Part shown: positions 25,044 to 34,358 of the stretch, piece after piece
How the letters are laid out: every line of letters starts with the position of its first letter
Numbering within the stretch: the first letter of the stretch is position 1
Made by a program: the position numbers and the translations under genes
Notes under the pieces: model-generated
What the model was told of the DNA's origin: nothing
What the model saw: only the letters and a program-made list of their open reading frames with translations
Databases searched by the model: none
NCBI GenBank assembly: GCA_964478025.1
Contig: CAYZGK010000006.1
Location: forward strand, 1 to 64,000
Direction: 5' to 3'
Length of the DNA stretch: 64,000 nt
Origin: UBA3700 sp964478025
GTDB lineage: Bacteria; Bacillota; Clostridia; Christensenellales; UBA3700

Positions 25044-26180
25044 ATGGAAATATTAATTCCAGTTGCAACAGGAATAGAATCCGTTGTAAAAAGACAATTA
25101 TATAAATTAGGTTATGAAGATACTAAAGCTATTAATGGTAGAATTGCTGTTAATGGCGATTTTTTTGATATAGCAAGATTAAATGTTTTTTTAAGAAGTG
25201 GAGAAAGAGTTTTACTAGTACTTGGAAAATTCCACGCAGAAAGTTTTGATGAATTATATAGTGGAGTAAATCAAATAAATTGGGAAGATTATTTATCTAA
25301 ACATGCAAAAATCTTAATTGATGGAAAGGCAGTAAAGAGTAAACTTGGCGCAATAAAAGCAAGTGGTGGTATAGTTAAAAAGGCTATAGCAAATAGACTA
25401 GTTAAGGCATATGGCCTTCATAGTGATTATATTGTTGAAAGTGGAGAAAGAGTAATTGTTGGTGTGTCTATTTATGAAGACGATGTAACAATAACTATAG
25501 ATACTTCAGGCGATGGATTACATAAAAGAGGATATAGATCGCTTGCGTATTCAGCTCCACTAAAAGAAACGACAGCAGCTGCTATGATAGATATGTCATA
25601 CTACCACAAAGATAAAATGTTTGCTGACCTTTTTTGTGGTAGTGGTACACTTCCTATTGAATGTGCTATGAAAGCATTAAACATAGCACCAGGTAAAAAT
25701 AGGGATTTTGATTTTAAAAATTGGATATGTACTCCTAAAAATGCATTAGAAAGTGCACTTATAGAAGCAAAAGATTTAGAAAAGTTAGATACAAAACTAG
25801 AAATTTTTGCTTCAGATATTAATCCAAAAGCAATATCTATTGCAAAATACCATGCAAAGCAAGCTGGAGTTGAAAGATATATTCATTTTAAAGAAATGGA
25901 CATGAGAAAATTTACTCAGGAAACACCCTTTGGCGTTATGATTTCAAATCCTCCTTATGCTGAAAGATTAGGGGAAGTTGATGAAGTAAAAGCTTTATAT
26001 AAAGATTTAGGCAAAGTATATAAGAGTTTACCTGATTGGAATATGTATATACTAACTGGGTTTAAAGGCCCATTTGAAAAAATAATTGGTAAAAATGCAG
26101 ATAAAAAATGCAGAATATTTAATGCAAATATTGAATGTTGGTATTATTCTTATTTAAGTAAAAATAAACCAAGTAATTAA
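25044..26180 (+). CDS. THUMP-domain 23S rRNA guanine-N2 methyltransferase (RlmL/YpsC-like)
   Basis: SAM-dependent RNA methyltransferase of 378 aa. The N-terminal ferredoxin-like and THUMP domains (about 1-155) bind RNA. The methyltransferase domain has HKRGYRS near 165, SAM-binding DLFCGSGTLPIECA near 197, and the catalytic motif SNPPYAERLGE near 300. This corresponds to the Bacillus YpsC single-domain form of E. coli RlmL, acting at G2445. Follows the two winged-helix-like genes with a one-base gap. Confidence 0.9.
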   Translation: MEILIPVATGIESVVKRQLYKLGYEDTKAINGRIAVNGDFFDIARLNVFLRSGERVLLVLGKFHAESFDELYSGVNQINWEDYLSKHAKILIDGKAVKSKLGAIKASGGIVKKAIANRLVKAYGLHSDYIVESGERVIVGVSIYEDDVTITIDTSGDGLHKRGYRSLAYSAPLKETTAAAMIDMSYYHKDKMFADLFCGSGTLPIECAMKALNIAPGKNRDFDFKNWICTPKNALESALIEAKDLEKLDTKLEIFASDINPKAISIAKYHAKQAGVERYIHFKEMDMRKFTQETPFGVMISNPPYAERLGEVDEVKALYKDLGKVYKSLPDWNMYILTGFKGPFEKIIGKNADKKCRIFNANIECWYYSYLSKNKPSN

Positions 26181-26192
26181 AGAGAGAATAAT

Positions 26193-27167
26193 ATGAGAAA
26201 AATTTCTATTGAAAAAATATCTATATATTTTAGTGTTATATGTGCAATTGTGTTTTGCATTATTGGCATGAATTTTATAAATAACAATATAAATTACGCT
26301 TATGCAATGAGTATAGAAGTTAAAGATGTTAATGGAAACACATATACAATAGAAGCGGAAACTAGTGATTCTATTGATACTATAAAGATAAAAATAGAGG
26401 AAAAGTCTGGAATAAGTGTAGATAGACAAAGAATAATATATGCAGGGAAGGAATTACAGGATGGAATGACTCTTGCGGATTATAACTATCAAAAAGGAAA
26501 TAGATTACATCTTGTTTTAAAATCAACAAGTTGCAGCCATGAATTAAGTTTAGTTAATGAAATAGCAGCGACTTGTGTTAATACAGGGACAAGAGCCTAT
26601 TATACATGTTCTAAATGTTCAAAGAAGTTTGAAGATGAAAATGGAACTACAGAAATAACAAATGTAGAGTCTCTTACAATAGCTATAAATGAGAACAATC
26701 ATTCATATATTTTTGTAGAAGAAGTTTTAGCAACAGAAACAACAAAAGGACAAAAGGCGCACTATGACTGTGCAAATTGTCATAAGCATTTTGATAGTAA
26801 TTATAATATTTTATCCGACTTGGATCTTGAGATACCTGTTTTACAAAGGAAATATATAGTTAATATAGATGGCGGAAGTGGATCTAACACTTACATTGAA
26901 GGACAAGAAATAACAATTACTGCAAATAAAGCTCAAGAGGGTATGGTTTTTGTTGCATGGGAAAATGAAAATGGCGAAATTATAAGTAGTAGTGAAACTT
27001 ATACCTTTTTAGTCTCAAAAGATACAACACTAACTGCCGTATATGAAAAAAATAGCGTGCTTTTGCCTTGGCAAATTGCGTATATAGTTGTTGGAAGTGT
27101 AATAGTTTTAGGCGCAATTGTTTTTACTATTATTTGGTTTAGTCTTAAGAAAAAATCTAAGAATTAA
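26193..27167 (+). CDS. Secreted, membrane-anchored protein beginning with a ubiquitin domain
   Basis: 324 aa. A signal peptide (1-38) ends in AYA, so cleavage would leave Met39 as the new N-terminus, exactly Met1 of a ubiquitin fold. Residues 39-110 align with eukaryotic ubiquitin without gaps, about 40 of 72 identical by my count, including RIIYAGKELQDG for RLIFAGKQLEDG and LHLVLK for LHLVLR. Lysines 6, 27, 29, 33, 48 and 63 and the Ile44/Val70 patch are kept; Lys11 is Asn; the RGG tail is replaced by STSC. Two CxxC repeats follow (YYTCSKCSKKF, HYDCANCHKHF), then an InlB B-repeat-like domain, a transmembrane helix (about 292-315) and a basic tail. Its role, such as adhesion or host ubiquitin mimicry, is inference. 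Confidence 0.85.
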   Translation: MRKISIEKISIYFSVICAIVFCIIGMNFINNNINYAYAMSIEVKDVNGNTYTIEAETSDSIDTIKIKIEEKSGISVDRQRIIYAGKELQDGMTLADYNYQKGNRLHLVLKSTSCSHELSLVNEIAATCVNTGTRAYYTCSKCSKKFEDENGTTEITNVESLTIAINENNHSYIFVEEVLATETTKGQKAHYDCANCHKHFDSNYNILSDLDLEIPVLQRKYIVNIDGGSGSNTYIEGQEITITANKAQEGMVFVAWENENGEIISSSETYTFLVSKDTTLTAVYEKNSVLLPWQIAYIVVGSVIVLGAIVFTIIWFSLKKKSKN

Positions 27168-27225
27168 TTTTTATAAATAAGTTAAATTGCAAAATAATGT
27201 CTTTTGCCTTTTTTATACCTAAATC

Positions 27226-27289
27226 TTCGTTTTGTGTAATATTTTACATTTTACGAATTCGTTTTGTGTAATATTTTACATTTTACGAA
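27226..27289. repeat. Two tandem copies of a 32-bp unit, no gene attached
   Basis: Two exact 32-bp units in tandem (27226-27257, 27258-27289), each starting TTCGTTTTGTGTAATATTTT and ending TTTTACGAA. The unit ends are partly palindromic (TTACGAA / TTCGT). They lie in the 297-base gap before sbcD, well upstream of a TATAAT at 27391. They recall the private repeats beside the Fic and AlbA_2 genes, but no such gene is present here. Confidence 0.75.
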
Positions 27290-27464
27290 AAAAATTAAAA
27301 AACCATAAGTTTGACTTTTAAAATAAATAGATAAAAAGAGTTTAATTTTTAAGTACCAAAATAGGGGCTTAATTTTCTTGCGTTATTGCTTATAATATTT
27401 TAGCTGCGGTTATAAGGCATATTATGGCCTAGGCAAAAAAATACAAAAAGGGAGGGTATTTTAT

Positions 27465-28586
27465 ATGAAGTTTATTCATTTGGCCGATTTACATTTAGGC
27501 AAGAAAATTGCAGATTATGATTTAGAAGCTGTTCAGAAAGATGCTTTAGATCAAATAGTTAAATTAACTATTGATAAAAACATTGAAGCTGTAGTAATAG
27601 CAGGTGATGTTTATGATTCAAAAACCCCATCAGCCTCAGCTACGACTTTACTTGATGAATTTTTATCTAATTTACACAAGCATAATAAGAAAGTTTTAAT
27701 GATATCAGGTAATCATGATCAAGAAGATAAGTTGCACTTTGGTTCTAAAATTTTTAAAAATGATGGAATTCATATAGTAACTCGTGTTTTAGATTCAATT
27801 ACTCCAGTTGTTATTGATGATGTTAATTTTTATTTATTACCATTTGTAAATAAATATGATGTAAAAAATGCTTTTGGCTTAGACAGTATTGATAGTTTAG
27901 AAGCAGCAATTTCTTACGTAATTAACAAAATGAATATAGATAAGTCTAAGAAAAATGTAATTATATCTCATCAAGCAGTGGTCGGTTCATCAAAAGAAAA
28001 ACCTGCTGGAAGTGAAATGTCTATTCAAATAGATAAAGATGGGTTTATTGGTGGAGAGGATTGTATATCTCAAAATTTATATAAAGATTTTAATTATGTT
28101 GCACTAGGACATATTCATAAGCCTATGAATTTATCTAAAAATGTAAGATATCCTGGTGCTTTACTTAAGTATCATAAAGATGAAGCTGGTTATGAAAAGA
28201 CATTTACCATTGTTGATACAAGTGATTTTTCTATAGAGGAAGTACCATTTACTCCACTAAGGGATGTTGTAATGCTAGAAGGAAAGTATGATGAAGTAAA
28301 AACTCATATTGAGTATAAAAATGATTTTGTATTCTTTAAATTAGCAGATACTGATTATATAAGTGAAGTAATGAGTAAGTTAAAGAGTATATTTCCTTTT
28401 GCATGTAACATTTCATATAGTGTAGCTAAACATAATTATACAAGTACAGCACGCTATGAAAATGTAGAGGAAGTATCCAAATTTGATTTATTTAATGATT
28501 TATATAAAACAATGAAGGATAGTGATTTAAATCAAAATCAAAAAGATATTATTAGTAATCTTATAAAAGAAGTTTGGGGGGAATAG
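27465..28586 (+). CDS. sbcD: Exonuclease SbcD
   Basis: Mre11-type nuclease subunit of SbcCD, which trims hairpins and DNA ends during repair. 373 aa. Metallophosphoesterase motifs in order: HLADLHLGKK (residues 4-13), AGDVYDS, SGNHDQ, SHQAVVG, and GHIHKP. A GGGAGG SD precedes the ATG. sbcC follows after two bases, so the operon is conserved. Confidence 0.96.
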   Translation: MKFIHLADLHLGKKIADYDLEAVQKDALDQIVKLTIDKNIEAVVIAGDVYDSKTPSASATTLLDEFLSNLHKHNKKVLMISGNHDQEDKLHFGSKIFKNDGIHIVTRVLDSITPVVIDDVNFYLLPFVNKYDVKNAFGLDSIDSLEAAISYVINKMNIDKSKKNVIISHQAVVGSSKEKPAGSEMSIQIDKDGFIGGEDCISQNLYKDFNYVALGHIHKPMNLSKNVRYPGALLKYHKDEAGYEKTFTIVDTSDFSIEEVPFTPLRDVVMLEGKYDEVKTHIEYKNDFVFFKLADTDYISEVMSKLKSIFPFACNISYSVAKHNYTSTARYENVEEVSKFDLFNDLYKTMKDSDLNQNQKDIISNLIKEVWGE

Positions 28587-28588
28587 TT

Positions 28589-31500
28589 ATGAAGCCAATT
28601 AGATTAGAATTTCAAGCTTTTTTAAGCTATAAAAACAATACAGTAATCGATTTTACTAATTTAGAAAACTCAATATTCTTAATAGATGGTGATACTGGAG
28701 CAGGTAAAACCACTATTTTTGATGCGATGTGTTATGCTCTTTATGGAGAGGCTAGTGATAGCGCTAGAGGAAGTAATTTTAAGTCAGATTATGCAGACAA
28801 AGATGTAGAAAGCTTTGTTAAATTTACATTTGAAGAACAAGGAGAGGTTTATCAAGTAACAAGATATCCTGCATATAATAGAGATAAAAAGAGAAAAGGT
28901 AAGGAAGAGGGAGATATTCGCGAGCCTGAAAAGACAGAATTATTACTTCCTGATAATAAAACATTAACTAAAATAAAAGAGGTAAACGCAAAGATAATTG
29001 AAATAGTAAAACTAAAAGTAGAACAATTTAGAAATACTATAATGATTGGTCAAAATAAGTTTGCTGAATTAATTCGCTCTGACACAAAAGCAAGAAAGTC
29101 TTTATTCCAGGAGATTTTGAAGACTCAAAAATTTGGAGAATTTCAAGGAAAACTTAAAGAATTATGTGACAAAGCCACACAAGAAGTTAAAGATGCAAAT
29201 ATTAAGATAGATGTAGAACTTAAAGGGTATAAAACTGATAACGAGGAATTATCAGCAAAATTAAGTAAAGATAATCCAAGTGATAACGATTTTGATATCT
29301 TATCTAATTTGATAATTTTAGATTTAAAAGAATTAGAAAATAAATTAAATAAACAAAAAGCAAACAAAGAGATTGAAGATAAAAAACTTAAGGATTTAAA
29401 TGTTCAATTAAGTAAAGTAAAAGAAAATAATGATCATTATAATTCATTTAATGACCACAACTATAAACTAAAAGAATTAGAAAAGCAAAAAGCTAAATAT
29501 GATGATTTAGGAAAAACAATTGATAGTTACGATGATTCTAAAAAATCATATGATAAATACAAAGATTATTTAGATAAAAAAGATTTACTAAATGAGAAAG
29601 AAAAGAAACTAAATGAAAAAGAAACGGAATTAAAAGATTTTAGTTCTGATTTTGAAACCGCTAAAAATAATAACGATAAAGTAGATGGACTTGAACAATC
29701 CAATATTTCTTTAAGAAAAGAAATAGGCGATTTAGAAAACTTATTAATAGATTTTAATTCGTTGGAAAAAGAAAAAGATGCAAAAAAAGACAAAGAACAA
29801 TCAATTGAAACTAATAACAAAAACCTTGCAGGTTTAGAGACCGAACAAAAAACTATTTCTAAAAAATTAGAGGAATTAAACAATTTTAATAAGTCTAACA
29901 AAGAAGCTAATGTTAACTTAAATGAAATAAAAAACAATTTAGATGGTATAGAAAAGGAGATAGAAGAGTTAAAGAAATATAACGAGAAATTCAAATCGCT
30001 TTTGGAGGACGAAAAAACTTTAAAAGTTAAAGAGGAAGAAATACAAAAATTAACTAAAGAGGTTTTATTAAAAGAAAGATTATACAATGAATTGAATTTG
30101 GCATATAAAAATAGTATGGCTGGTATTTTGGCATCGAATCTTAAGGAAGGAGATCCTTGTCCAGTATGTGGGGCTATTCACCATACAAAACTTGCTAAGA
30201 AAGTTGTGGAAGATATTAGTGAGGAAAAAGTAAATAGTGCATCGAAAGATAAAGATGATGCTAAGGAAAAGTATAATAAAGCCATAGCAGATTTTGCCGC
30301 AAATAATAATTCTTTGAAGAAAAGTTTAGAAGATTTGTTTAAGGAAGGACAATCTTTATTTAATGTTGTTGTTAATAAAAATAATCTTGAAGGTCTTATT
30401 GAAGACAAAGAAAAACAATTATTAGATTTAAAAGCAAATAAGATTTCGGAAAAAGAAAAATTAGAAGAAATTTCTAAACAAATGAAAGAGAATGAAGAAG
30501 AAATAGTTGAATTAGAAGAAGCTAAAGATTCAAATAAAAAAGATATAGATGGTATCAAAAATAGTTTGGCAACAATAAATGGTACATTAGAAAAAGTAGA
30601 TGAAAGAATAAAAGACCTAAGTACTAAGTTAAATGGTCAAAATAAAGAACAACTTGAAACAAATATAAAAAGTAGAGAAAAAACTATAGAAAGTAATAAG
30701 AAATTAATTGGAGACTATCAAAAAGCCTATAGCGAAGCAAATAATAAAAAAACTGGGTTAAATCAATCAATAAAGGATTTAAAAGAGGAAATAGAAAAAT
30801 TAACACCTATGGTTAATAAACTTGAGGCCGAATATAAGGATTTAGTATTAAAAACAAAATTAAAAGATATTGACAAAATTGTAGAGGTAATAGAAAAAAA
30901 TATTGATACTATTGAATCTTCAAAAGTTGAGTTAAATTCATATAATAGTGATTTAAAATTAAAACAAGGTTTGTATGATTCAGATATTAAAAATGGTTAT
31001 GATAAACTTGTACTTATAGATGAAAAAGAAGCTAATGAAAATGTAGATAAGCAACAAATTGTTGTTAATGAATTAGAAAAAATCTTAAGTGTGCTAAATA
31101 GTGATTATAAAAATAATAAAGATAGATTTGATAATTATGTAAAAACCTGCAAAACAATAAAGGATAAAAATAATAATGTATCGGATTTGCAAAATTTATC
31201 AGATGTAGCTTCAGGTAAAGTTAATGGTAAGGAAAAACTTGATTTTGAAACCTATTATCAATCTCAAATATTTGATAATATATTGCAACAAGCCAACAAT
31301 AGATTGAATATTATGACTGATGGTGTATATTCTATGCAAAGACATGATTCTAGTGAAGATAAATCAAACAGTGCCCTTGATATAGATATTTTTGATACTA
31401 ATACAGGCAAGATAAGATCCGCAAATAGTTTGTCTGGCGGTGAAATATTTATGGCATCACTTTCTTTGGCTTTAGGATTTTCAGAGATTTCTAGAACGAA

Positions 31501-31726
31501 GTCTGGAGCTCACGAACTTGATTGTATGTTTATAGATGAAGGATTTGGAACGTTAGATGATGAAACATTAAAAGTAGTTATGAAAGTTTTAAATCAACTA
31601 TCACAAGAAGCTAATAGAACTATCGGTATAATATCTCACGTTTCTGAATTAAGAGATGTAATATCTAAACAAATTCATGTTACTAAAGATAAGTTTAATG
31701 GTTCAACATTAAAGATGATTGTTTAA
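28589..31726 (+). CDS. sbcC: Exonuclease SbcC (Rad50-like ATPase)
   Basis: ATPase and coiled-coil subunit of SbcCD, 1045 aa from the ATG at 28589 (GGGGGGAA ahead of it; an ATG 15 bases upstream is less well placed). Walker A GDTGAGKTTIFDAM (about 30-43), a long coiled coil interrupted by the zinc hook CPVCG near 520, then signature SLSGGEIFMASLSLALG and Walker B DCMFIDEGFGTLDDE near the C-terminus. The coiled-coil arms are very rich in Lys, Glu and Asn. Antisense frames inside are shadows. Confidence 0.95.
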   Translation: MKPIRLEFQAFLSYKNNTVIDFTNLENSIFLIDGDTGAGKTTIFDAMCYALYGEASDSARGSNFKSDYADKDVESFVKFTFEEQGEVYQVTRYPAYNRDKKRKGKEEGDIREPEKTELLLPDNKTLTKIKEVNAKIIEIVKLKVEQFRNTIMIGQNKFAELIRSDTKARKSLFQEILKTQKFGEFQGKLKELCDKATQEVKDANIKIDVELKGYKTDNEELSAKLSKDNPSDNDFDILSNLIILDLKELENKLNKQKANKEIEDKKLKDLNVQLSKVKENNDHYNSFNDHNYKLKELEKQKAKYDDLGKTIDSYDDSKKSYDKYKDYLDKKDLLNEKEKKLNEKETELKDFSSDFETAKNNNDKVDGLEQSNISLRKEIGDLENLLIDFNSLEKEKDAKKDKEQSIETNNKNLAGLETEQKTISKKLEELNNFNKSNKEANVNLNEIKNNLDGIEKEIEELKKYNEKFKSLLEDEKTLKVKEEEIQKLTKEVLLKERLYNELNLAYKNSMAGILASNLKEGDPCPVCGAIHHTKLAKKVVEDISEEKVNSASKDKDDAKEKYNKAIADFAANNNSLKKSLEDLFKEGQSLFNVVVNKNNLEGLIEDKEKQLLDLKANKISEKEKLEEISKQMKENEEEIVELEEAKDSNKKDIDGIKNSLATINGTLEKVDERIKDLSTKLNGQNKEQLETNIKSREKTIESNKKLIGDYQKAYSEANNKKTGLNQSIKDLKEEIEKLTPMVNKLEAEYKDLVLKTKLKDIDKIVEVIEKNIDTIESSKVELNSYNSDLKLKQGLYDSDIKNGYDKLVLIDEKEANENVDKQQIVVNELEKILSVLNSDYKNNKDRFDNYVKTCKTIKDKNNNVSDLQNLSDVASGKVNGKEKLDFETYYQSQIFDNILQQANNRLNIMTDGVYSMQRHDSSEDKSNSALDIDIFDTNTGKIRSANSLSGGEIFMASLSLALGFSEISRTKSGAHELDCMFIDEGFGTLDDETLKVVMKVLNQLSQEANRTIGIISHVSELRDVISKQIHVTKDKFNGSTLKMIV

Positions 31727-31748
31727 AAAATATTGAATTTTAAAACAT

Positions 31749-31824
31749 AAAATAACCTCTAAAGTCGAAGAGAACTGTCTACTAGATAGGAGTCAGTCAT
31801 AAAAAACTAATGAGGTTATTTTTA
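31749..31824 (+). terminator. Long-loop terminator or structured RNA after sbcC
   Basis: An 11-bp stem AAAATAACCTC (31749-31759) / GAGGTTATTTT (31812-31822) ends in a T-run, as a terminator should. The enclosed 52 bases contain a second, imperfect stem (CTGTCTACT / AGGAGTCAG, 31775-31796). A small regulatory RNA is possible. Confidence 0.5.
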
Positions 31825-31827
31825 ATG

Positions 31828-31846
31828 CTGGAATTTACTTTTTCAA
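31828..31846 (+). repeat. Dispersed 19-bp repeat, copy 2
   Basis: CTGGAATTTACTTTTTCAA, identical to the copies at 235, 33071 and 33114. This copy and the pair at 33071-33132 enclose the Fic gene. Confidence 0.75.
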
Positions 31847-31881
31847 ATATTGCTTAATGATTTTATTCTCGTAATAGATTG

Positions 31882-31916
31882 ATTATTCTCGTAAAATAGG
31901 ATATAATTTACGAGAA
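31882..31916. promoter_or_regulatory. Palindromic operator upstream of fic
   Basis: Arms TTCTCGTAAAAT and ATTTACGAGAA face each other across a few bases that include TATAAT (the likely -10 element). A further half-site TTCTCGTAA lies at 31866. The same palindrome recurs right after the gene. Confidence 0.65.
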
Positions 31917-31926
31917 AGGAGATAAA

Positions 31927-32976
31927 ATGAGAGAATTTGACTATAAAAAAATTGTTAATTATAAATGGGATAGCATAGTTGTTGAGTATCTTGCCAAAAT
32001 TCATGAGATGAAAGGTCGACAAGAGTTATATCTTTCTCAAAAAGAACTTGAACTTAAAAGACTTGTTGAGATTGCAAAAATTCAAAGTACGGAAGCAAGT
32101 AATGCTATTGAAGGTATAGGCACAAGCGAAGCAAGATTAAAACAATTAATTATGCAAAAAACGACACCAAGAAATCGAAACGAAAAAGAGATTGCAGGTT
32201 ATCGTGATGCTCTTGCAATAATTCATGAAAACTTTGAGTATATTCCAATAACTCCTAATTATATTTTACAATTGCATAAGATACTTTATTCTCATAATCC
32301 AGAAGTTAACTTTGGTGGTTGTTTTAAAAACTCTCAAAACGAGATAACTGCTGTAGATGAAAAGGGCAATAAGACTGTTTTGTTTACGCCTCTTGACCCA
32401 TTTGAAACACCAATGGCAATAGAAAATCTTTGTAAAACATTCAATGAAGCAATTGAAGATGGAATAGTAGATTCGCTTCTTTTAATTCCCATATTCATAC
32501 ACGATTTTCTATGTATACATCCTTTTCGTGATGGCAATGGTAGAATGAGTAGGCTTTTGACAACATTACTTCTTTATCGCTCAGGATATTTTGTAGGGAA
32601 GTATATATCTCTTGAAAATAAAATTGCAAAATATAAAGATTTATATTATGACGCATTATATGATAGTCAAATTGGTTGGCATGAAGAAAAAGATGATCCA
32701 ACTCCTTTTATAAAATATATGCTTATGATAATACTTTCTGCTTATAACGATTTTGAGGAAAGACTAAGCCTAGTTAGTAAAAAACAAACATCAGAAGAAC
32801 TTGTTGAAAGAGCTTTTGAAACAAAAATTGGTAAATTAACAAAATCAGATATTGCTGAATTATGTCCTACAATATCTATAAGTGCAGTTGAGAAAGCAAT
32901 TGCGGCTTTAATAAGGATAGGAAAAGTAAAAAAATATGGTCAAGGCAAGAATACATATTATGTGCTGTTAAAGTAA
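31927..32976 (+). CDS. Fic family protein with C-terminal winged helix
   Basis: Predicted AMP-transferase (or similar nucleotidyl/phosphotransferase) of 349 aa. The catalytic motif HPFRDGNGRMSR starts near His198. An inhibitory-helix motif of class II form, SNAIEG (Ser58-Gly63), lies N-terminal, so activity is probably held in check by its own Glu62. The last ~80 residues form a winged-helix domain (LTKSDIAELCPTISISAVEKAI, then KKYGQGKNTYYVL). The same 35-38 bp palindrome stands before and after the gene and occurs nowhere else in the window, so the protein probably binds it and regulates its own transcription. SD AAAGGAG precedes the ATG. The target is unknown. Confidence 0.92.
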   Translation: MREFDYKKIVNYKWDSIVVEYLAKIHEMKGRQELYLSQKELELKRLVEIAKIQSTEASNAIEGIGTSEARLKQLIMQKTTPRNRNEKEIAGYRDALAIIHENFEYIPITPNYILQLHKILYSHNPEVNFGGCFKNSQNEITAVDEKGNKTVLFTPLDPFETPMAIENLCKTFNEAIEDGIVDSLLLIPIFIHDFLCIHPFRDGNGRMSRLLTTLLLYRSGYFVGKYISLENKIAKYKDLYYDALYDSQIGWHEEKDDPTPFIKYMLMIILSAYNDFEERLSLVSKKQTSEELVERAFETKIGKLTKSDIAELCPTISISAVEKAIAALIRIGKVKKYGQGKNTYYVLLK

Positions 32977-33013
32977 TTATTCTCGTAAATTTAGTATATT
33001 TTACGAGAATAAT
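32976..33013. promoter_or_regulatory. Palindromic operator copy downstream of fic
   Basis: Overlaps the last base of the fic stop. Arms ATTATTCTCGTAAA and TTTACGAGAATAAT form a nearly perfect palindrome, matching the upstream operator at 31882-31916. Confidence 0.65.
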
Positions 33014-33070
33014 CGAAAATATGAGAGAAAGAATTTATCAACATATAACTGATTTTTATTGTTTTACAAA

Positions 33071-33132
33071 CTGGAATTTACTTTTTCAAATTTTTGCAAA
33101 CTGGAAATTAGTACTGGAATTTACTTTTTCAA
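33071..33132 (+). repeat. Dispersed 19-bp repeat, copies 3 and 4 plus a partial copy
   Basis: CTGGAATTTACTTTTTCAA at 33071-33089 and 33114-33132; between them a truncated CTGGAAATTAG (33101). Both full copies share TGCAAACTGG- or GTACTGG-type left flanks. The 43-base spacing suggests a decayed tandem array. Confidence 0.75.
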
Positions 33133-33209
33133 TTAACTTGACTCTTGTGCACCCAAGCCAATATTGACATTAGCAAAATGATTATGGTAAAATTAATTAG
33201 GAGTTAAGT

Positions 33210-34357
33210 ATGCACTTTTTTACAAATAAACTAGACAAAAAATTAAGTTTAAAGACAAAGATTTTTGTAGTTTTTTTACTGATTCTTGTAGTGTTTTTAT
33301 TGATAACTTTTGTAATACCTCTCAAAGTTTATGCTGAGCAAATTAATGATTATAATAAGGTGGAAACTTATGCTGAAAACATTGTTAGTAAAGAGGAAGG
33401 TGTAAGTGTTAATACAATTGTTCCTATTTACAACTTAAATAATGAAATAGTTAGATATTCCGTAAATTATGTGGATTTCAATGGCAATGATTTTGGTTAT
33501 GTTATTCTTAATAAACATTTAAGTGATAAGAGGGGGCAATTATTGAGATGTCATTGGGCGACAACTCTAGTATGGCATTAAATAATGAAAGATATTACTT
33601 TTTAGATGGATTTGATTATGGGACAAAGATAAATGGGTCGAATATAAGAACTGGTGATAGCGTTATTTCATTTTCAGTGGCTAGAAATAAATATAAATCA
33701 TTTTTGAATGAAAATTCAGATGATAATGATGGATATGTAGATATAATCTATGTAAGTGAATTAACAAAGGAATTGAAAATTGCTGATTATTGGTATACTT
33801 TTACTCCAATAACTCAGTCTGATTTAAGAAATGCAGGGTTAAATAGCGGTGATTCGGATGGAATATGTGGTTTAACAACAGCAATGAATGTTTTGAAATA
33901 TTATTATGATTCAGGTTTATCAAAATATTCAGGTTTAATGTTTACGAACAGCGATGGCACTATTGATTTAGCAACAACTGCTAAAAAATTGTATACAGGA
34001 TATGCTCCTTCAGGAAGTACTTATAATCTTCCAAATAATACTATAAGAAAAAATGCATTGAATCATTATATTAAAACTTATACTTCGTTAAATAAAACTT
34101 TTTTTAAGTATGTTGGAATTCAATTTTGGAGTTATTTTTATAATGATATTTCGAATGGTTGTATTATTGACGTACGATATGATGTAAATAGTAATGAAGG
34201 TCATGCAGTCTTGTGTTTAGGTGCAACTGAAGTGTCGGGATCTCATTATGCCGGGACAAAATATTTATTAGTTGCCGATACATGGGGATCAAATTTGAGA
34301 TTACTTAATTTTGATTACTATGATGCACTAAAAGGTATGAAAATAAAGGTGTATTAA
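33210..34357 (+). pseudogene. Secreted papain-like cysteine peptidase, frameshifted
   Basis: Two overlapping frames make one protein. The first part has a signal peptide (hydrophobic 20-40, ending VYA) and a propeptide-like region (SVNYVDFNGNDFGYVILNKH) recalling the SpeB/C10 prodomain. The frame is lost near 33525-33530, just before GAGGGGGC; adding one base there gives DKEGAIIEMSLGDN and runs into the second part. That part carries the catalytic Cys in GICGLTTAMNVLKYY (codon 33866), His in NEGHAVLCLG (codon 34202) and DTWGSNLRLLNFD, typical of C10/C39-like peptidases. A one-base deletion or a sequencing error explains the break. GGAG precedes the start. The gene downstream is closely linked. 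Confidence 0.7.
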
Positions 34358-34358
34358 T

